From assembly GCA_958453935.1 (NCBI GenBank), contig CAUDZT010000005.1:1-49788 (forward strand): 49,788 nucleotides of DNA. The letters run 5' to 3'. Shown piece by piece: positions 1 through 7,400 of this stretch (position 1 is its first letter; the number at the start of each line of letters is the position of its first letter). This DNA comes from an uncultured Collinsella sp. (GTDB lineage Bacteria > Actinomycetota > Coriobacteriia > Coriobacteriales > Coriobacteriaceae). Position numbers and translations under genes: made by a program. The notes beneath the pieces were generated by a model, which worked only from the letters and a program-made list of their open reading frames with translations, was not told the origin of the DNA and ran no database searches.

Positions 1-1
1 C

Positions 2-937
2 GGCGTGGTGCGCATCGAGGAGCTGGAGCAGGCGCTGGCCGACCAGGACTTCGACGACATCGACCCCGACGCGGTCGTGTCCATGTACATGCCCAAGCGC
101 CGCATGGAACGCATCGGCGCGGCGCTGCTGCGCATGGACAAGCTGCAAAAGGCCCTCGTGGTGCTGGCGCTTGCCTTTGGCGTGCTGTTCGCCCTGTCGT
201 TTATGCAGGAAAACATGGGCAACTTCACCATCAACCTCAACCGCCTGGAGCTGTTCCGCCGCGGCGTGGCCATTGCCGACAACGGCGACTTTAACAACGC
301 CACCGCGCGCCTGGCGGCCGACGCCGTGGACAACGGCACCAATATCGCTGCCGACGACCTGCCCGACAACCTGGATAGCGTCGACGGCAGCCACAACGGC
401 AAGAACTACGTGGCGTACACCTTCTATATCCGCAACGCCGGCAAGACCGATTTGGGCTACAGCGCCAAACTCAAGGTGGTCAGCGCCAGCAAGGGCGTGG
501 AGAAGGCAGCGCGGGTAAGGGTGTATCGCAACGGCGAGCCCACTACCTACGCGGCTGCCGCGGCCGACGGCAATCCCGAGCCCAACACCGAGCCGTTTGC
601 GTCCAAAGACGTGGTGACGACCATTAGCCACAAGAACTTCCGCGTGGGCGACGTGGACAAGTACACCGTGGTCATTTGGCTGGACGGCGACGACCCGGAG
701 TGCGTGGACAAGATCATCGGCGGCGCGGTGGAGTTCGGTTTTGACTTTGATTCGTCCGAGACCGACGACTCGAGCCTGTTCATTAAGTTTGTGCAGGATA
801 TTGCCGACACCCTGACCGGCAACGACCCCATTAGCGCGAGCGGTAACGAGGCGCCCGATTACTACAAGGAGCACAACGTGACGTGGAGTAATCGCCGCAA
901 CCAAAAGAACTCGCCCGTGAAAGGCGAGGACAAGTAG
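2..937 (+). CDS. TasA/camelysin-like membrane protein, 5' end cut by window
   Basis: The open frame runs to the left window edge; the first start codons inside the window are GTG at 5 and GTG at 8, neither with a visible ribosome site, so the gene probably begins upstream. What is visible is an acidic then basic cytoplasmic stretch, one membrane segment at about residues 48-66 (counted from 5), and a long extracytoplasmic part. Near the C-terminus it carries VVIWLDGDDPEC, the same aromatic-x-(E/D)-G-x-D-x-x-C signature found in six proteins further on (2, 3 and 9-12.7 kb). It lacks their T(Y/F)AW(F/Y) signal-peptide end, so it is likely membrane-anchored rather than cleaved. Role is inferred only: partner or anchor of the SipW-processed proteins. 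A strong terminator follows the stop. Confidence 0.6.
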   Translation, partial: GVVRIEELEQALADQDFDDIDPDAVVSMYMPKRRMERIGAALLRMDKLQKALVVLALAFGVLFALSFMQENMGNFTINLNRLELFRRGVAIADNGDFNNATARLAADAVDNGTNIAADDLPDNLDSVDGSHNGKNYVAYTFYIRNAGKTDLGYSAKLKVVSASKGVEKAARVRVYRNGEPTTYAAAAADGNPEPNTEPFASKDVVTTISHKNFRVGDVDKYTVVIWLDGDDPECVDKIIGGAVEFGFDFDSSETDDSSLFIKFVQDIADTLTGNDPISASGNEAPDYYKEHNVTWSNRRNQKNSPVKGEDK

Positions 938-946
938 AACGAACAA

Positions 947-987
947 GCGCCGGGCCGGGATTGATTTCCCAGCCCGGCGCTTTTGTT
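947..987 (+). terminator. Intrinsic terminator after the first gene
   Basis: Arms GCGCCGGGCCGGGA (947-960) and TCCCAGCCCGGCGC (967-980) pair over 14 positions with one C/A mismatch; the loop is six bases and TTTTGTT follows. It also overlaps the stop codon of the convergent gene. Confidence 0.9.
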
Positions 988-1498
988 ATGCGGAGGCGTT
1001 GTCTTTGGAGGTAGCGTCGTTGCCCGCGGCGGTATCCAGCAAGAACAGCCGCAGCGCGAGCTTGATCGCGTAGCCCGGTTTGACCTGCGCCATGTCTCCC
1101 ATGCGCTCGCCCAGGTCGCCACAGTAGGCGTAAACGTCGCGGATGAGGTCCGCGCCCGAGAGGGTGAACATGTAGCCCGCGTCCGAAAGCGCGTTGGGTG
1201 CCGTGGGTAGCCCCGCGGCCGTACAAAAACTCGCAAGGTCGGGGCCCATGACGGACTCGTAGTCGATTGCGTGGCCGTCGTCCTGGGCGGCCCGCTCCTG
1301 CTCGCGGGTGTACGACAACGCCGCCGCCAGCACGAAGCTGGGTGTGGGCGCGTTGACATCGTCGGTAGTGGCGACGAGCTTGCCGGCCGCCTGCGTGACC
1401 AACCAGGCGACTTCGCGCTGGCAGCGAACGGCTTTGCGTGTCACCGGCTTGATCGATCCGGCAGAAACGCTTCCCTTGGGTTGAGTGGCGGCAGCCAT
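986..1498 (-). CDS. Hypothetical protein, 170 aa
   Basis: I do not recognise a family. The start at 1498 (protein begins MAAATQPKGS) is chosen because GGGAGGG lies just upstream; a longer frame exists but has no ribosome site. The product is soluble by appearance: no signal peptide or membrane segment, a central acidic region (about residues 65-80) and a C-terminal half with several hydrophobic helices. It converges on the TasA-like gene to its right-to-left side and shares that gene's terminator region. No motif suggests a catalytic role. Confidence 0.65.
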   Translation of the reverse strand: MAAATQPKGSVSAGSIKPVTRKAVRCQREVAWLVTQAAGKLVATTDDVNAPTPSFVLAAALSYTREQERAAQDDGHAIDYESVMGPDLASFCTAAGLPTAPNALSDAGYMFTLSGADLIRDVYAYCGDLGERMGDMAQVKPGYAIKLALRLFLLDTAAGNDATSKDNASA

Positions 1499-1897
1499 GG
1501 GGCCCTCCCAACAAATAGCCCGCCAAGCAGGCAAAAATTACACGTTCTGCATCAGTATAGCGAGTGGGGAAGGGCCAGGGACTAAGCTCGGCGAGGGGTG
1601 TGAATATGCTGGTATGGCGCTGCGGTCGCAAACCTTAAGAGGGACTTATAACTTTGCGGGAGCGCGTAGCAGATAAAGTAAACAGCGTTTGCACAGTTCC
1701 ATACCCAAGCCCAAGGTAGACCCATGAATCTGCCGGAAAGTAGGCTCCCGAAAACTCATAAGGAAATCGTAAGAATTATGGTATCCTCAATTCCAAATTT
1801 TAAGGATGGGCAAGCAACATCCAACACGAAAGCACGGGCTCCCCTTCCGGGCTTCTCGGGGGTCATCTGGGACGAATGGGGAAAGAAAGGGGTCCGT
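1499..1897. other. 400-bp non-coding interval between divergent genes
   Basis: It must hold the promoters of the hypothetical gene (minus) and the TasA-like gene at 1898 (plus). It is A/T-richer than its surroundings; TATAAC near 1646 and TATGGTATCCT near 1778 are possible -10 elements, but neither has a convincing -35. The 3' part (about 1835-1865) is rich in C and G runs and may fold. In-frame ATGs at 1724 and 1781 precede 1898 but lack ribosome sites. Its length suggests a long 5' leader, which I cannot classify. Confidence 0.4.
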
Positions 1898-2686
1898 ATG
1901 GATACCAAGGCATTAAAGAAGCAGATGGGCGCCGCCATCGCCATGGTGCTGGTAGCAGCCGTAGCGTTGGGCTCTGCCACGTTCGCATGGTTTGTGAGCA
2001 ACAACTCGGTTAAGGCGACGACGTCTAACATCGCCGCCCAGTCCAACTCTGCATACCTCGTGATTGATAAGGCGAAGACGTCTAAGACCTCCACTGGTGC
2101 TGTTACTTCTGGGGTCGAAAAGAAGGAGCTCTATCCTGCTAAGACTGAGAAGAGCCGGGATGGCAAGGCCGTTTGGAAGTCTGCCTATGCGTCTACCGCT
2201 AACGCTTCGACGATGAAGGAGGGTACCGAGTTCAAGATTGGTGACGGAACTGCCGCCAAAGCCGTGGAAGCTAAATATGCGGTTGAGAATACCTTCTATG
2301 TGGGTACCGGCACCTACGATGGTGAGTTCACGAACCTGCATATCACGGGCGTGACTGTTACTACCCCTACAACGACGGAAAATAAGAACCTTGGCAATGC
2401 CCTTCGCGTTCTTGTTGTTTGCGGTGAGAAGTGGGAGGTCTGGAGTAAGGGCGGTATTCAACTCAGCTCCTCTAATGATGACGGGACGGCTAGCGATCTG
2501 CTTGCAACTGATCAGGTAATCAAATCTGATGTTGACGCTACGATTAAGGTCTACCTGTACTACGATGGTGACGACGCTAACGTCTATTCCAACAACCTTG
2601 AGAAGATCAAGACCACTGCTGGCGACAATGGCGTGACGATCACCTTTGAGGCTACGCCCAAGGAGTACAAGGGTACTTCTAACTAG
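1898..2686 (+). CDS. SipW-dependent-type surface protein (TasA/camelysin-like), 262 aa
   Basis: Start ATG at 1898 is set by AAAGAAAGGGG just upstream. The N-terminus is a Lys-rich n-region, a hydrophobic stretch (about 11-27) and the end SATFAWF (26-32), the style of signal peptides cut by SipW-type peptidases. The mature part is Thr/Ser/Lys-rich and beta-like, with NALRVLVV in the middle and a C-terminal VYLYYDGDDANV block that is a degenerate copy of the family signature (no Cys). Expected role, by analogy with TasA/CalY, is a secreted fibre or matrix subunit; that is inference. Its codons use many more T- and A-ending triplets than the homologues at 9-12.7 kb, so it has a different history from them. 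A terminator follows. Confidence 0.8.
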   Translation: MDTKALKKQMGAAIAMVLVAAVALGSATFAWFVSNNSVKATTSNIAAQSNSAYLVIDKAKTSKTSTGAVTSGVEKKELYPAKTEKSRDGKAVWKSAYASTANASTMKEGTEFKIGDGTAAKAVEAKYAVENTFYVGTGTYDGEFTNLHITGVTVTTPTTTENKNLGNALRVLVVCGEKWEVWSKGGIQLSSSNDDGTASDLLATDQVIKSDVDATIKVYLYYDGDDANVYSNNLEKIKTTAGDNGVTITFEATPKEYKGTSN

Positions 2687-2722
2687 CTATCGCCGACTTC
2701 GTCGTTTTTGAGATTTCAGAAT

Positions 2723-2755
2723 GCCGGGGGCCGAACCGTCGGCTCCCGGCATTTT
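2723..2755 (+). terminator. Intrinsic terminator between two TasA-like genes
   Basis: GCCGGGGGCCGA (2723-2734) pairs with TCGGCTCCCGGC (2739-2750), loop ACCG, followed by ATTTTT. It separates the two tandem paralogues, so they can be expressed at different levels. Confidence 0.9.
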
Positions 2756-2774
2756 TACTAGATAGGTCTATCGA

Positions 2775-3722
2775 ATGAGCCAAAGCGTAAAAGAGCTAAA
2801 AAAACAGCTTATGGGCGCTGCCTGCGCGGTGCTTATGTCTGCCGTTGCTCTTTCGTCTGCTACCTATGCTTGGTATGTCGCAAATAACACGGTGAAGGCA
2901 ACATCTTCAACCATCAGCGCAACGACGAATGGTTTCATCCTTCAGATAGATGAACTCAAAAACGGTGCCCAGCATGGCGGCGAACAGACGTCGCTTGCGG
3001 CTGCAATACAGGGCGGAAAGATAACGCCGTCTTCTACAGACGATCTTAAGAACTGGTTTGTTTGCCAAGGCTGGGGATCCGACGGTAAAGTATCCTCTTA
3101 CTCGCAGATTAACTTTAAGCAAGGCGGCAAGTCTGGCGAATACGAGGCTGGTGGCGAGACCCACTACGCTTATCTCAAGAGTGAGTTTATTGTTTATACC
3201 ATTACAGAGTCCGGTATAGCCGACGTGTATCTTGAAGGATCTGACGGAGAGCCCGTAGTTGTTACCGCCCATGGGGTACCAACGACCGATACCATCCCGA
3301 ATTCTTTACGAGTCGGTATCACTACTCAGGCAATTGATGCTAATGGAAACCCGACCGGTGATGAAACTCTAAAGGTCGTGTACGCTCCCGCTGCAGTTTC
3401 TACTACCGAGAAGGGTAACGATAAAAACGCCATTGCTGGATGGTCTTGTGTAAAGGACGCGGTTAGCGGACCTCAAGTGCCTTCCTACCAACATATTGAA
3501 GCAGGCAATTGCGCCGGCTGGCTTGCAAACAAGGTTGGAGACGATTATCAGGTTGACGCCGGTACGCACCAGATCGCAAGTCGCGTTGGCTATGATGGCA
3601 TAGCGGTCCGAATTTATATTTGGATGGAAGGAACCGATGCTGACTGCGTTAACAACGCCGCAGCTGAGGACCTTGCAACATACGATGTGACAGTCAAGCT
3701 CGCCGGTGTTGCAACGCCGTAA
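2775..3722 (+). CDS. SipW-dependent-type surface protein (TasA/camelysin-like), 315 aa
   Basis: Second member of the family in this block. Signal region: KELKKQ n-region, hydrophobic core (about 13-29), then SATYAWY (28-34) followed by VANNTVKA, very close to the protein encoded at 1898, so the two are sister copies. The middle carries NSLRVGI and the C-terminus IYIWMEGTDADCVNN, the full family signature with Cys. The ATG at 2775 has only a weak ribosome site (ATAGG), in contrast to its neighbours. Base use is again T/A-rich at third positions. Likely processed by a SipW-type peptidase such as those encoded at 12.8 and 17.5 kb, and exported to the cell surface. Its own terminator follows. Confidence 0.8.
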   Translation: MSQSVKELKKQLMGAACAVLMSAVALSSATYAWYVANNTVKATSSTISATTNGFILQIDELKNGAQHGGEQTSLAAAIQGGKITPSSTDDLKNWFVCQGWGSDGKVSSYSQINFKQGGKSGEYEAGGETHYAYLKSEFIVYTITESGIADVYLEGSDGEPVVVTAHGVPTTDTIPNSLRVGITTQAIDANGNPTGDETLKVVYAPAAVSTTEKGNDKNAIAGWSCVKDAVSGPQVPSYQHIEAGNCAGWLANKVGDDYQVDAGTHQIASRVGYDGIAVRIYIWMEGTDADCVNNAAAEDLATYDVTVKLAGVATP

Positions 3723-3752
3723 TGCCGCCGTTCGCTTAAATGCAGATGGTCA

Positions 3753-3784
3753 AGGGCCCGCTTCGAAGGAAGTGGGCCCTTTTT
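3753..3784 (+). terminator. Intrinsic terminator after second TasA-like gene
   Basis: AGGGCCCGCTTC (3753-3764) pairs with GAAGTGGGCCCT (3769-3780), loop GAAG, then TTTTC. Confidence 0.92.
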
Positions 3785-3845
3785 CGTTTGGCGTCATCAT
3801 TGCGTAGGCGATAATATGAGGAACCGTTCTTCCTGGAGGTTCCTT

Positions 3846-4928
3846 ATGGACGGCATCGCTTCTAGTGTTCCGCTGATTGCTCGGCCGAGTTTCGACCGCG
3901 CTTGCAGCTTTGTGCCGTCCGAATATGTCCAGGCTTGGGAGTGGTTCTTGCGCGAGGAGCAGCGTGGCGTCCTGTGGGACAAGCTTCCGCATCGCACCAA
4001 TGCCGATAGCCCTCAATACCCCTTTCGTCTGACGATTGACTCCGAACTCTTTCCGGTATCGCGCGATTCGGGCATCTTTTGGCCTGGTCGCGGGCGCGTT
4101 AAACAACCGCGTGAGAAAACCTTCGCCCTTTCGGTACACAATTCCAAGCACGGTGCCTACCCCGATGTCCCGCCGCTCTATCTTGAGGACGGCACGTGGG
4201 TGCTCAAGTACTCGTCGCAAAGTGCTTCGGTCGAAAACTGGCGCGACCAGGACTACAACCAAAAGATGATCAACTGCATGGAGTGCGGCGTTCCCGTTGG
4301 CGTGTTCTTTGCAACGAGCGCCGGCTACAAGGTGCTGGGCTTAGCGTTCGTTGAGCGTTACGAGCCTGAGAACAGCTGGTTTGTGCTGCATGGCCCTGTC
4401 CATAAGGGTGGGCCCGACGCGCGCTTCTTCCCCGATATGAGCTACATGAAGGATGCTCCGGTCGCGGCGGAGTTTTCCGGCGCTCCGGCGAGCGACGATG
4501 AAAAGGCTCGCTACGCGCTACGTCGCGAGCGAATCGGCCAACAGCGTTTTCGCACTCAGCTCTTCGAGGCCTATACCGGTCGATGTGCCGTCTCGGGTTG
4601 TAACGTCAACGAAGCACTCGAAGCTGCGCATATCGAGAACTACTCGGGTCCCAAGTCGCAGGTTGTCAGCAACGGTATCCTGCTGCGCCGCGACCTGCAC
4701 TCGCTGTTCGATGCCCATCTGATTTCGTTTGAGCTGGTGCGTGGCGACTATCAGCTTTGCGGGTCGTACCTTCTGCGGCATACGGACTATGCAGCGTTTG
4801 CAGGGTCGGTATTGCGTGAGCCGGACGAGCATCGTCTGCGTCCCAATGCTCGGTTCCTCGAGGCCCACCGCGCCGAGTTCGATTTCTCTGAATCGCGACG
4901 TCATGCGGAAGCCGTTGCTCCGTATTAG
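3846..4928 (+). CDS. HNH endonuclease domain protein (HNH_2 type), 360 aa
   Basis: Start ATG 3846 is supported by GGAGG seven bases upstream; an ATG at 3816 has none. The C-terminal third is an HNH_2-like nuclease: RCAVSGC (from about residue 246), AAHIENY (His at about 262), a run of small residues, then RRDLHSLFDAH (His at about 285). These supply the usual beta-beta-alpha metal site. The N-terminal 230 residues are a separate domain with WPGRGRVKQ, LKYSSQSAS and PVGVFFATS; I do not recognise it, though in related proteins this position often holds a DNA-reader domain. Probably a stand-alone modification-dependent or defence nuclease; no methylase is nearby. It starts the accessory stretch that separates two clusters of TasA-like genes. 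Confidence 0.8.
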   Translation: MDGIASSVPLIARPSFDRACSFVPSEYVQAWEWFLREEQRGVLWDKLPHRTNADSPQYPFRLTIDSELFPVSRDSGIFWPGRGRVKQPREKTFALSVHNSKHGAYPDVPPLYLEDGTWVLKYSSQSASVENWRDQDYNQKMINCMECGVPVGVFFATSAGYKVLGLAFVERYEPENSWFVLHGPVHKGGPDARFFPDMSYMKDAPVAAEFSGAPASDDEKARYALRRERIGQQRFRTQLFEAYTGRCAVSGCNVNEALEAAHIENYSGPKSQVVSNGILLRRDLHSLFDAHLISFELVRGDYQLCGSYLLRHTDYAAFAGSVLREPDEHRLRPNARFLEAHRAEFDFSESRRHAEAVAPY

Positions 4929-5013
4929 GCGTGTGCGGCCCGTCGCTGTCTAATCATGTCGATTGATTGGATCGCGCTGCGCCGCAAAATCAAGTGGTTC
5001 GACATGCAGTGCG

Positions 5014-6312
5014 CTATGCCCGCAGCGCCCCAATGGGGAACACGTAGACATCGTGTTCGGCATCGTAGCGGCAGAAGGGCGAGGTCGCGGTAACGACGGC
5101 GCAGAACTCTGGCTGAGGGTTGCGTGCGGCAGGGTTCAGAGCGACCTTGCGGCGCAGGCGTTCGATGTTGCGGATTCCGTCGCTTACCTTGGATTCGCCG
5201 AGCTTGATTTCTATCGCCGCCCAGCGGCCATCGTTCAGCTCGATGATGGCATCGACTTCAAGCCCGTCGGAGTCGCCATAGTAGTGGAGTGAGCCCGGAT
5301 ACGAGCCGGGCAGGCACGAGGTGTAGACGCTCAGATCGTGAATGCACAGAGACTCAAAGAGCAGGCCAAATGTTTGGCCGTCTGCAAGGAGCCTCTCGGG
5401 GTTCATTCCGAGTGCGGCTGCGGGAATGGAGGGGTCGACGAAATAACGTTTTGGCTTGGTACGCAGGCGAGACTTGGCGCGGACGGGCGCATCCCAACCG
5501 GGCAGATTTACGATCGCATACATGCTCTCCAACATGTCGAGGTAAAACGCCACGGTTGAAGTTGCCGGCTGGGCATCGCTGTCGCCCAACGAGGCGTCTG
5601 CCGCAATGGTGTTGAGCGTGGCAGATGTCGCAACGTTGCGCGCGAGCGAGGACACGATGTGTCGCGCCGTAGACCCCACGCCTCCTTTTTGCGGAACGCT
5701 GACTTCGTACATGGCATCGAGATACTGGTTAACGACCTCTGCGGCCATCTGGGGGCTCGCTCCGACAAGCGCCGGCCATCCCCCGCAACAAATTGCGTCG
5801 GCCAACATCGGGAGCGATCCTGTATAGGCGGAAGGTTCGAATGATCCTTCGAATAGGTTTTTCAGCGAAACGGACCCCGTTGAAAGTCCGCGTTCCCAAA
5901 GCGTCATGGTGCTCATGTCGAGACGCGCTATGCGACCGGCACCGCTGTGGGTAACAGAGTTTTTTGCTGGCGTTGATGATCCAGTGAGGATATAGAGGCC
6001 CTTTTCGCCGCCGGATGCATCTACGGTGCGGCGTGTGGCGTCCCATGTTGCGGGGGTCTCCTGCCATTCGTCGATGACATGCGGCTTATTGCCCTGAAGG
6101 GCGAGCGAAGGATCGGCTTCGACCAGCGACTTTACGTTTGGGTCGTCAAGATGGATGACACTCTCGCCGAATGCAAGCGCTGTCCATGATTTGCCACACC
6201 ATTTGGTGCCCCGAATCTCGACAGCCCCAAATATCTGGAGCAGAGTTTGCAACCGTTCGTCCAAAAGGCGAGGACGGTAGGATTTGGGCTGCTCCGAACC
6301 ATAAGAAATCAT
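5014..6312 (-). CDS. AAA_14/DUF4143 family ATPase, 432 aa
   Basis: Family features are clear: an N-terminal ATPase core with Walker A GTKWCGKS (35-42), a Walker B HVIDEW near residue 80, LTGSS as sensor 1, then a C-terminal DUF4143 region ending in a nuclease-like core GLEVDAIIEL...AAIEIKLGE, whose E-x-K resembles PD-(D/E)xK enzymes. Members are common, often multicopy, in gut Actinobacteria and Bacteroidetes; their biological role is not settled. Length is normal for the family, and the gene appears intact. It lies 72 bases after the DUF5710 gene on the same strand. The gap holds two identical palindromes 23 bp apart, which look like an operator, so it probably has its own regulated promoter. 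Confidence 0.88.
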   Translation of the reverse strand: MISYGSEQPKSYRPRLLDERLQTLLQIFGAVEIRGTKWCGKSWTALAFGESVIHLDDPNVKSLVEADPSLALQGNKPHVIDEWQETPATWDATRRTVDASGGEKGLYILTGSSTPAKNSVTHSGAGRIARLDMSTMTLWERGLSTGSVSLKNLFEGSFEPSAYTGSLPMLADAICCGGWPALVGASPQMAAEVVNQYLDAMYEVSVPQKGGVGSTARHIVSSLARNVATSATLNTIAADASLGDSDAQPATSTVAFYLDMLESMYAIVNLPGWDAPVRAKSRLRTKPKRYFVDPSIPAAALGMNPERLLADGQTFGLLFESLCIHDLSVYTSCLPGSYPGSLHYYGDSDGLEVDAIIELNDGRWAAIEIKLGESKVSDGIRNIERLRRKVALNPAARNPQPEFCAVVTATSPFCRYDAEHDVYVFPIGALRA

Positions 6313-6340
6313 GATTAGATAAACCTCGCTACCTGGGCAT

Positions 6341-6377
6341 ACTCGATTTTCGAGGAAATCTGGACTCGATTTTCGAG
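6341..6377 (-). promoter_or_regulatory. Tandem palindromic operator in front of the AAA_14 gene
   Basis: ACTCGATTTTCGAG occurs twice, at 6341-6354 and 6364-6377. Each copy contains the palindrome CTCGA-TTT-TCGAG, and the copies start exactly 23 bp apart, about two helix turns. They sit roughly 29-65 bp upstream of the ATPase start. The form is that of a repressor binding cooperatively to two adjacent sites. The regulator is unknown. Confidence 0.65.
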
Positions 6378-6384
6378 CTTTGCC

Positions 6385-7083
6385 CTACAGGTAGATCCCC
6401 TCGAACAGGGTCTTATGGAACTGGGTGTGGTGGTCGCGTGCCCAAGTGAAGAGCGCCTGATCAAAGTCGCCTTGGCTGGTGGGGATGCCATAGACGCCAG
6501 CGACTTCCACGCGCACGAACTCCAGCGCGGGCAGCTTGTTGATGGCCGTGAGTGCAAGCGGCGACGTGGGCTCCTCGAACAGGTAATGGCTGCCTTGCAG
6601 CGCGCCGCAGGCGGTGCAGGTGCTGGCGAGCGATACGGTCTTGGTGGTGCGCGACGTTACGGGCTTGTAGCCGCAGCGCTCGCGCAGGTAGTCGCGGATC
6701 TCGGCCGGCACGCAGCCCAGCGCGGGGACGATGGCTATGGCGTTGGCGCGGGCGGTGTCGATCGCGATGTGCCCCGCGTCGTCCATGGCGGGCGCAGCGC
6801 TGGGCGCAGCCTTGCTACCCGAGTCCTCGGCCACCCGATACGGAATGCCAAAGGCCGCGACCGTCGTCTGCTCATGGCACTTCCAGCATTCGCGCTTGCC
6901 CAGCACCAGGTAGATGTAGGGCGCGCTGGGGTCGGAGCGATCCACGCCCGGCAGCCACGCGGCAAAGGGCTCGGGGTTGACGCCGTCGGGCACGTACCAG
7001 ATCTTTTTGACCCGGTCCCACTTGGCGCCCAGGGCCTTGGCCTTGTCTTTGTGCGAAAAGGGAACATCGAGCTCGGTGCGCAT
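6385..7083 (-). CDS. DUF5710 domain protein with zinc-ribbon cysteines, 232 aa
   Basis: The start at 7083 is set by AAAGGAG upstream and by the DUF5710 domain beginning at the first residues (LDVPFSHKDKAKALGAKWD, then KKIWYVPDG). DUF5710 is a short module often attached to primases, nucleases or DNA-handling proteins; its role is thought to be nucleic-acid binding but is not established. Two Cys pairs, C66xxC69 and C156xxC159, probably form a zinc site that brackets a variable middle region. The last 70 residues have no recognised domain. It is upstream of the AAA_14 ATPase on the same strand and divergent from the Vsr-like gene at 7401. Confidence 0.8.
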   Translation of the reverse strand: MRTELDVPFSHKDKAKALGAKWDRVKKIWYVPDGVNPEPFAAWLPGVDRSDPSAPYIYLVLGKRECWKCHEQTTVAAFGIPYRVAEDSGSKAAPSAAPAMDDAGHIAIDTARANAIAIVPALGCVPAEIRDYLRERCGYKPVTSRTTKTVSLASTCTACGALQGSHYLFEEPTSPLALTAINKLPALEFVRVEVAGVYGIPTSQGDFDQALFTWARDHHTQFHKTLFEGIYL

Positions 7084-7400
7084 GGCGGCTCCTTTGTGCG
7101 GCTTGCGGTGCGTGTGCTCCAAGGATACCCCAGTGGTGGGTGTGTGGTCGCTAAGCGAGCACTTCGACCGTCCAAGAGGTCGCGGGGCATTTTGGCGAGG
7201 GCGCACCGTCAAGCAAATGGGCAAGCAAATGGTCAGCTTTTGGTCAGTTGAGCGGCAACCTTGCCAAAAGCTTGACGGATTTGCATTTTGACGTCGACGA
7301 ATGAACACTTTGGTTGCGCCGCGGCAAAAAACTGCTGGTCGTTTGCCGAAAACTCGCCAGGGTCGCGAGTCGCCGCCGACGCGCGTGCTATCTTCGCGCC
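7084..7400. other. 317-bp divergent promoter interval
   Basis: Lies between the DUF5710 gene (minus) and the Vsr-like gene (plus) and should contain both promoters. On the minus strand GGTATCCT near 7122-7129 is a possible -10. Its centre is filled by the inverted and direct motif cluster at 7206-7278 (listed separately). No small gene is visible. Confidence 0.5.
7206..7278. repeat. Inverted CTTGCCA/GCTTGACGG motif around a GGTCAGC direct repeat
   Basis: CCGTCAAGC (7206-7214) plus a GGGCAAG are the reverse complement of CTTGCC(A) and GCTTGACGG found at 7259-7278. Between them sits GGTCAGC-TTTT-GGTCAG (7231-7247), two heptamers 11 bp apart. The same CCTTGCCA-NN-AGCTTGACGG and GGTCAGC-TTTT-GGTCAGC strings recur at 40708-40759 in front of the Tad operon, in a different order. 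Eleven-bp-spaced direct repeats are typical of OmpR/PhoB-type regulators, but a dispersed repeat is equally possible. Confidence 0.55.

Noticed and set aside
1628..1660. GCAAACC...GGGAC string like a cyclic-di-GMP-I (GEMM) riboswitch upstream of the TasA-like gene
   Set aside because: The GCAAAGCC that must follow GGGAC is missing and no second stem or tetraloop receptor can be drawn.
4929..5013. Terminator between the convergent HNH and AAA_14 genes
   Set aside because: No hairpin with T-run is visible in the short gap.
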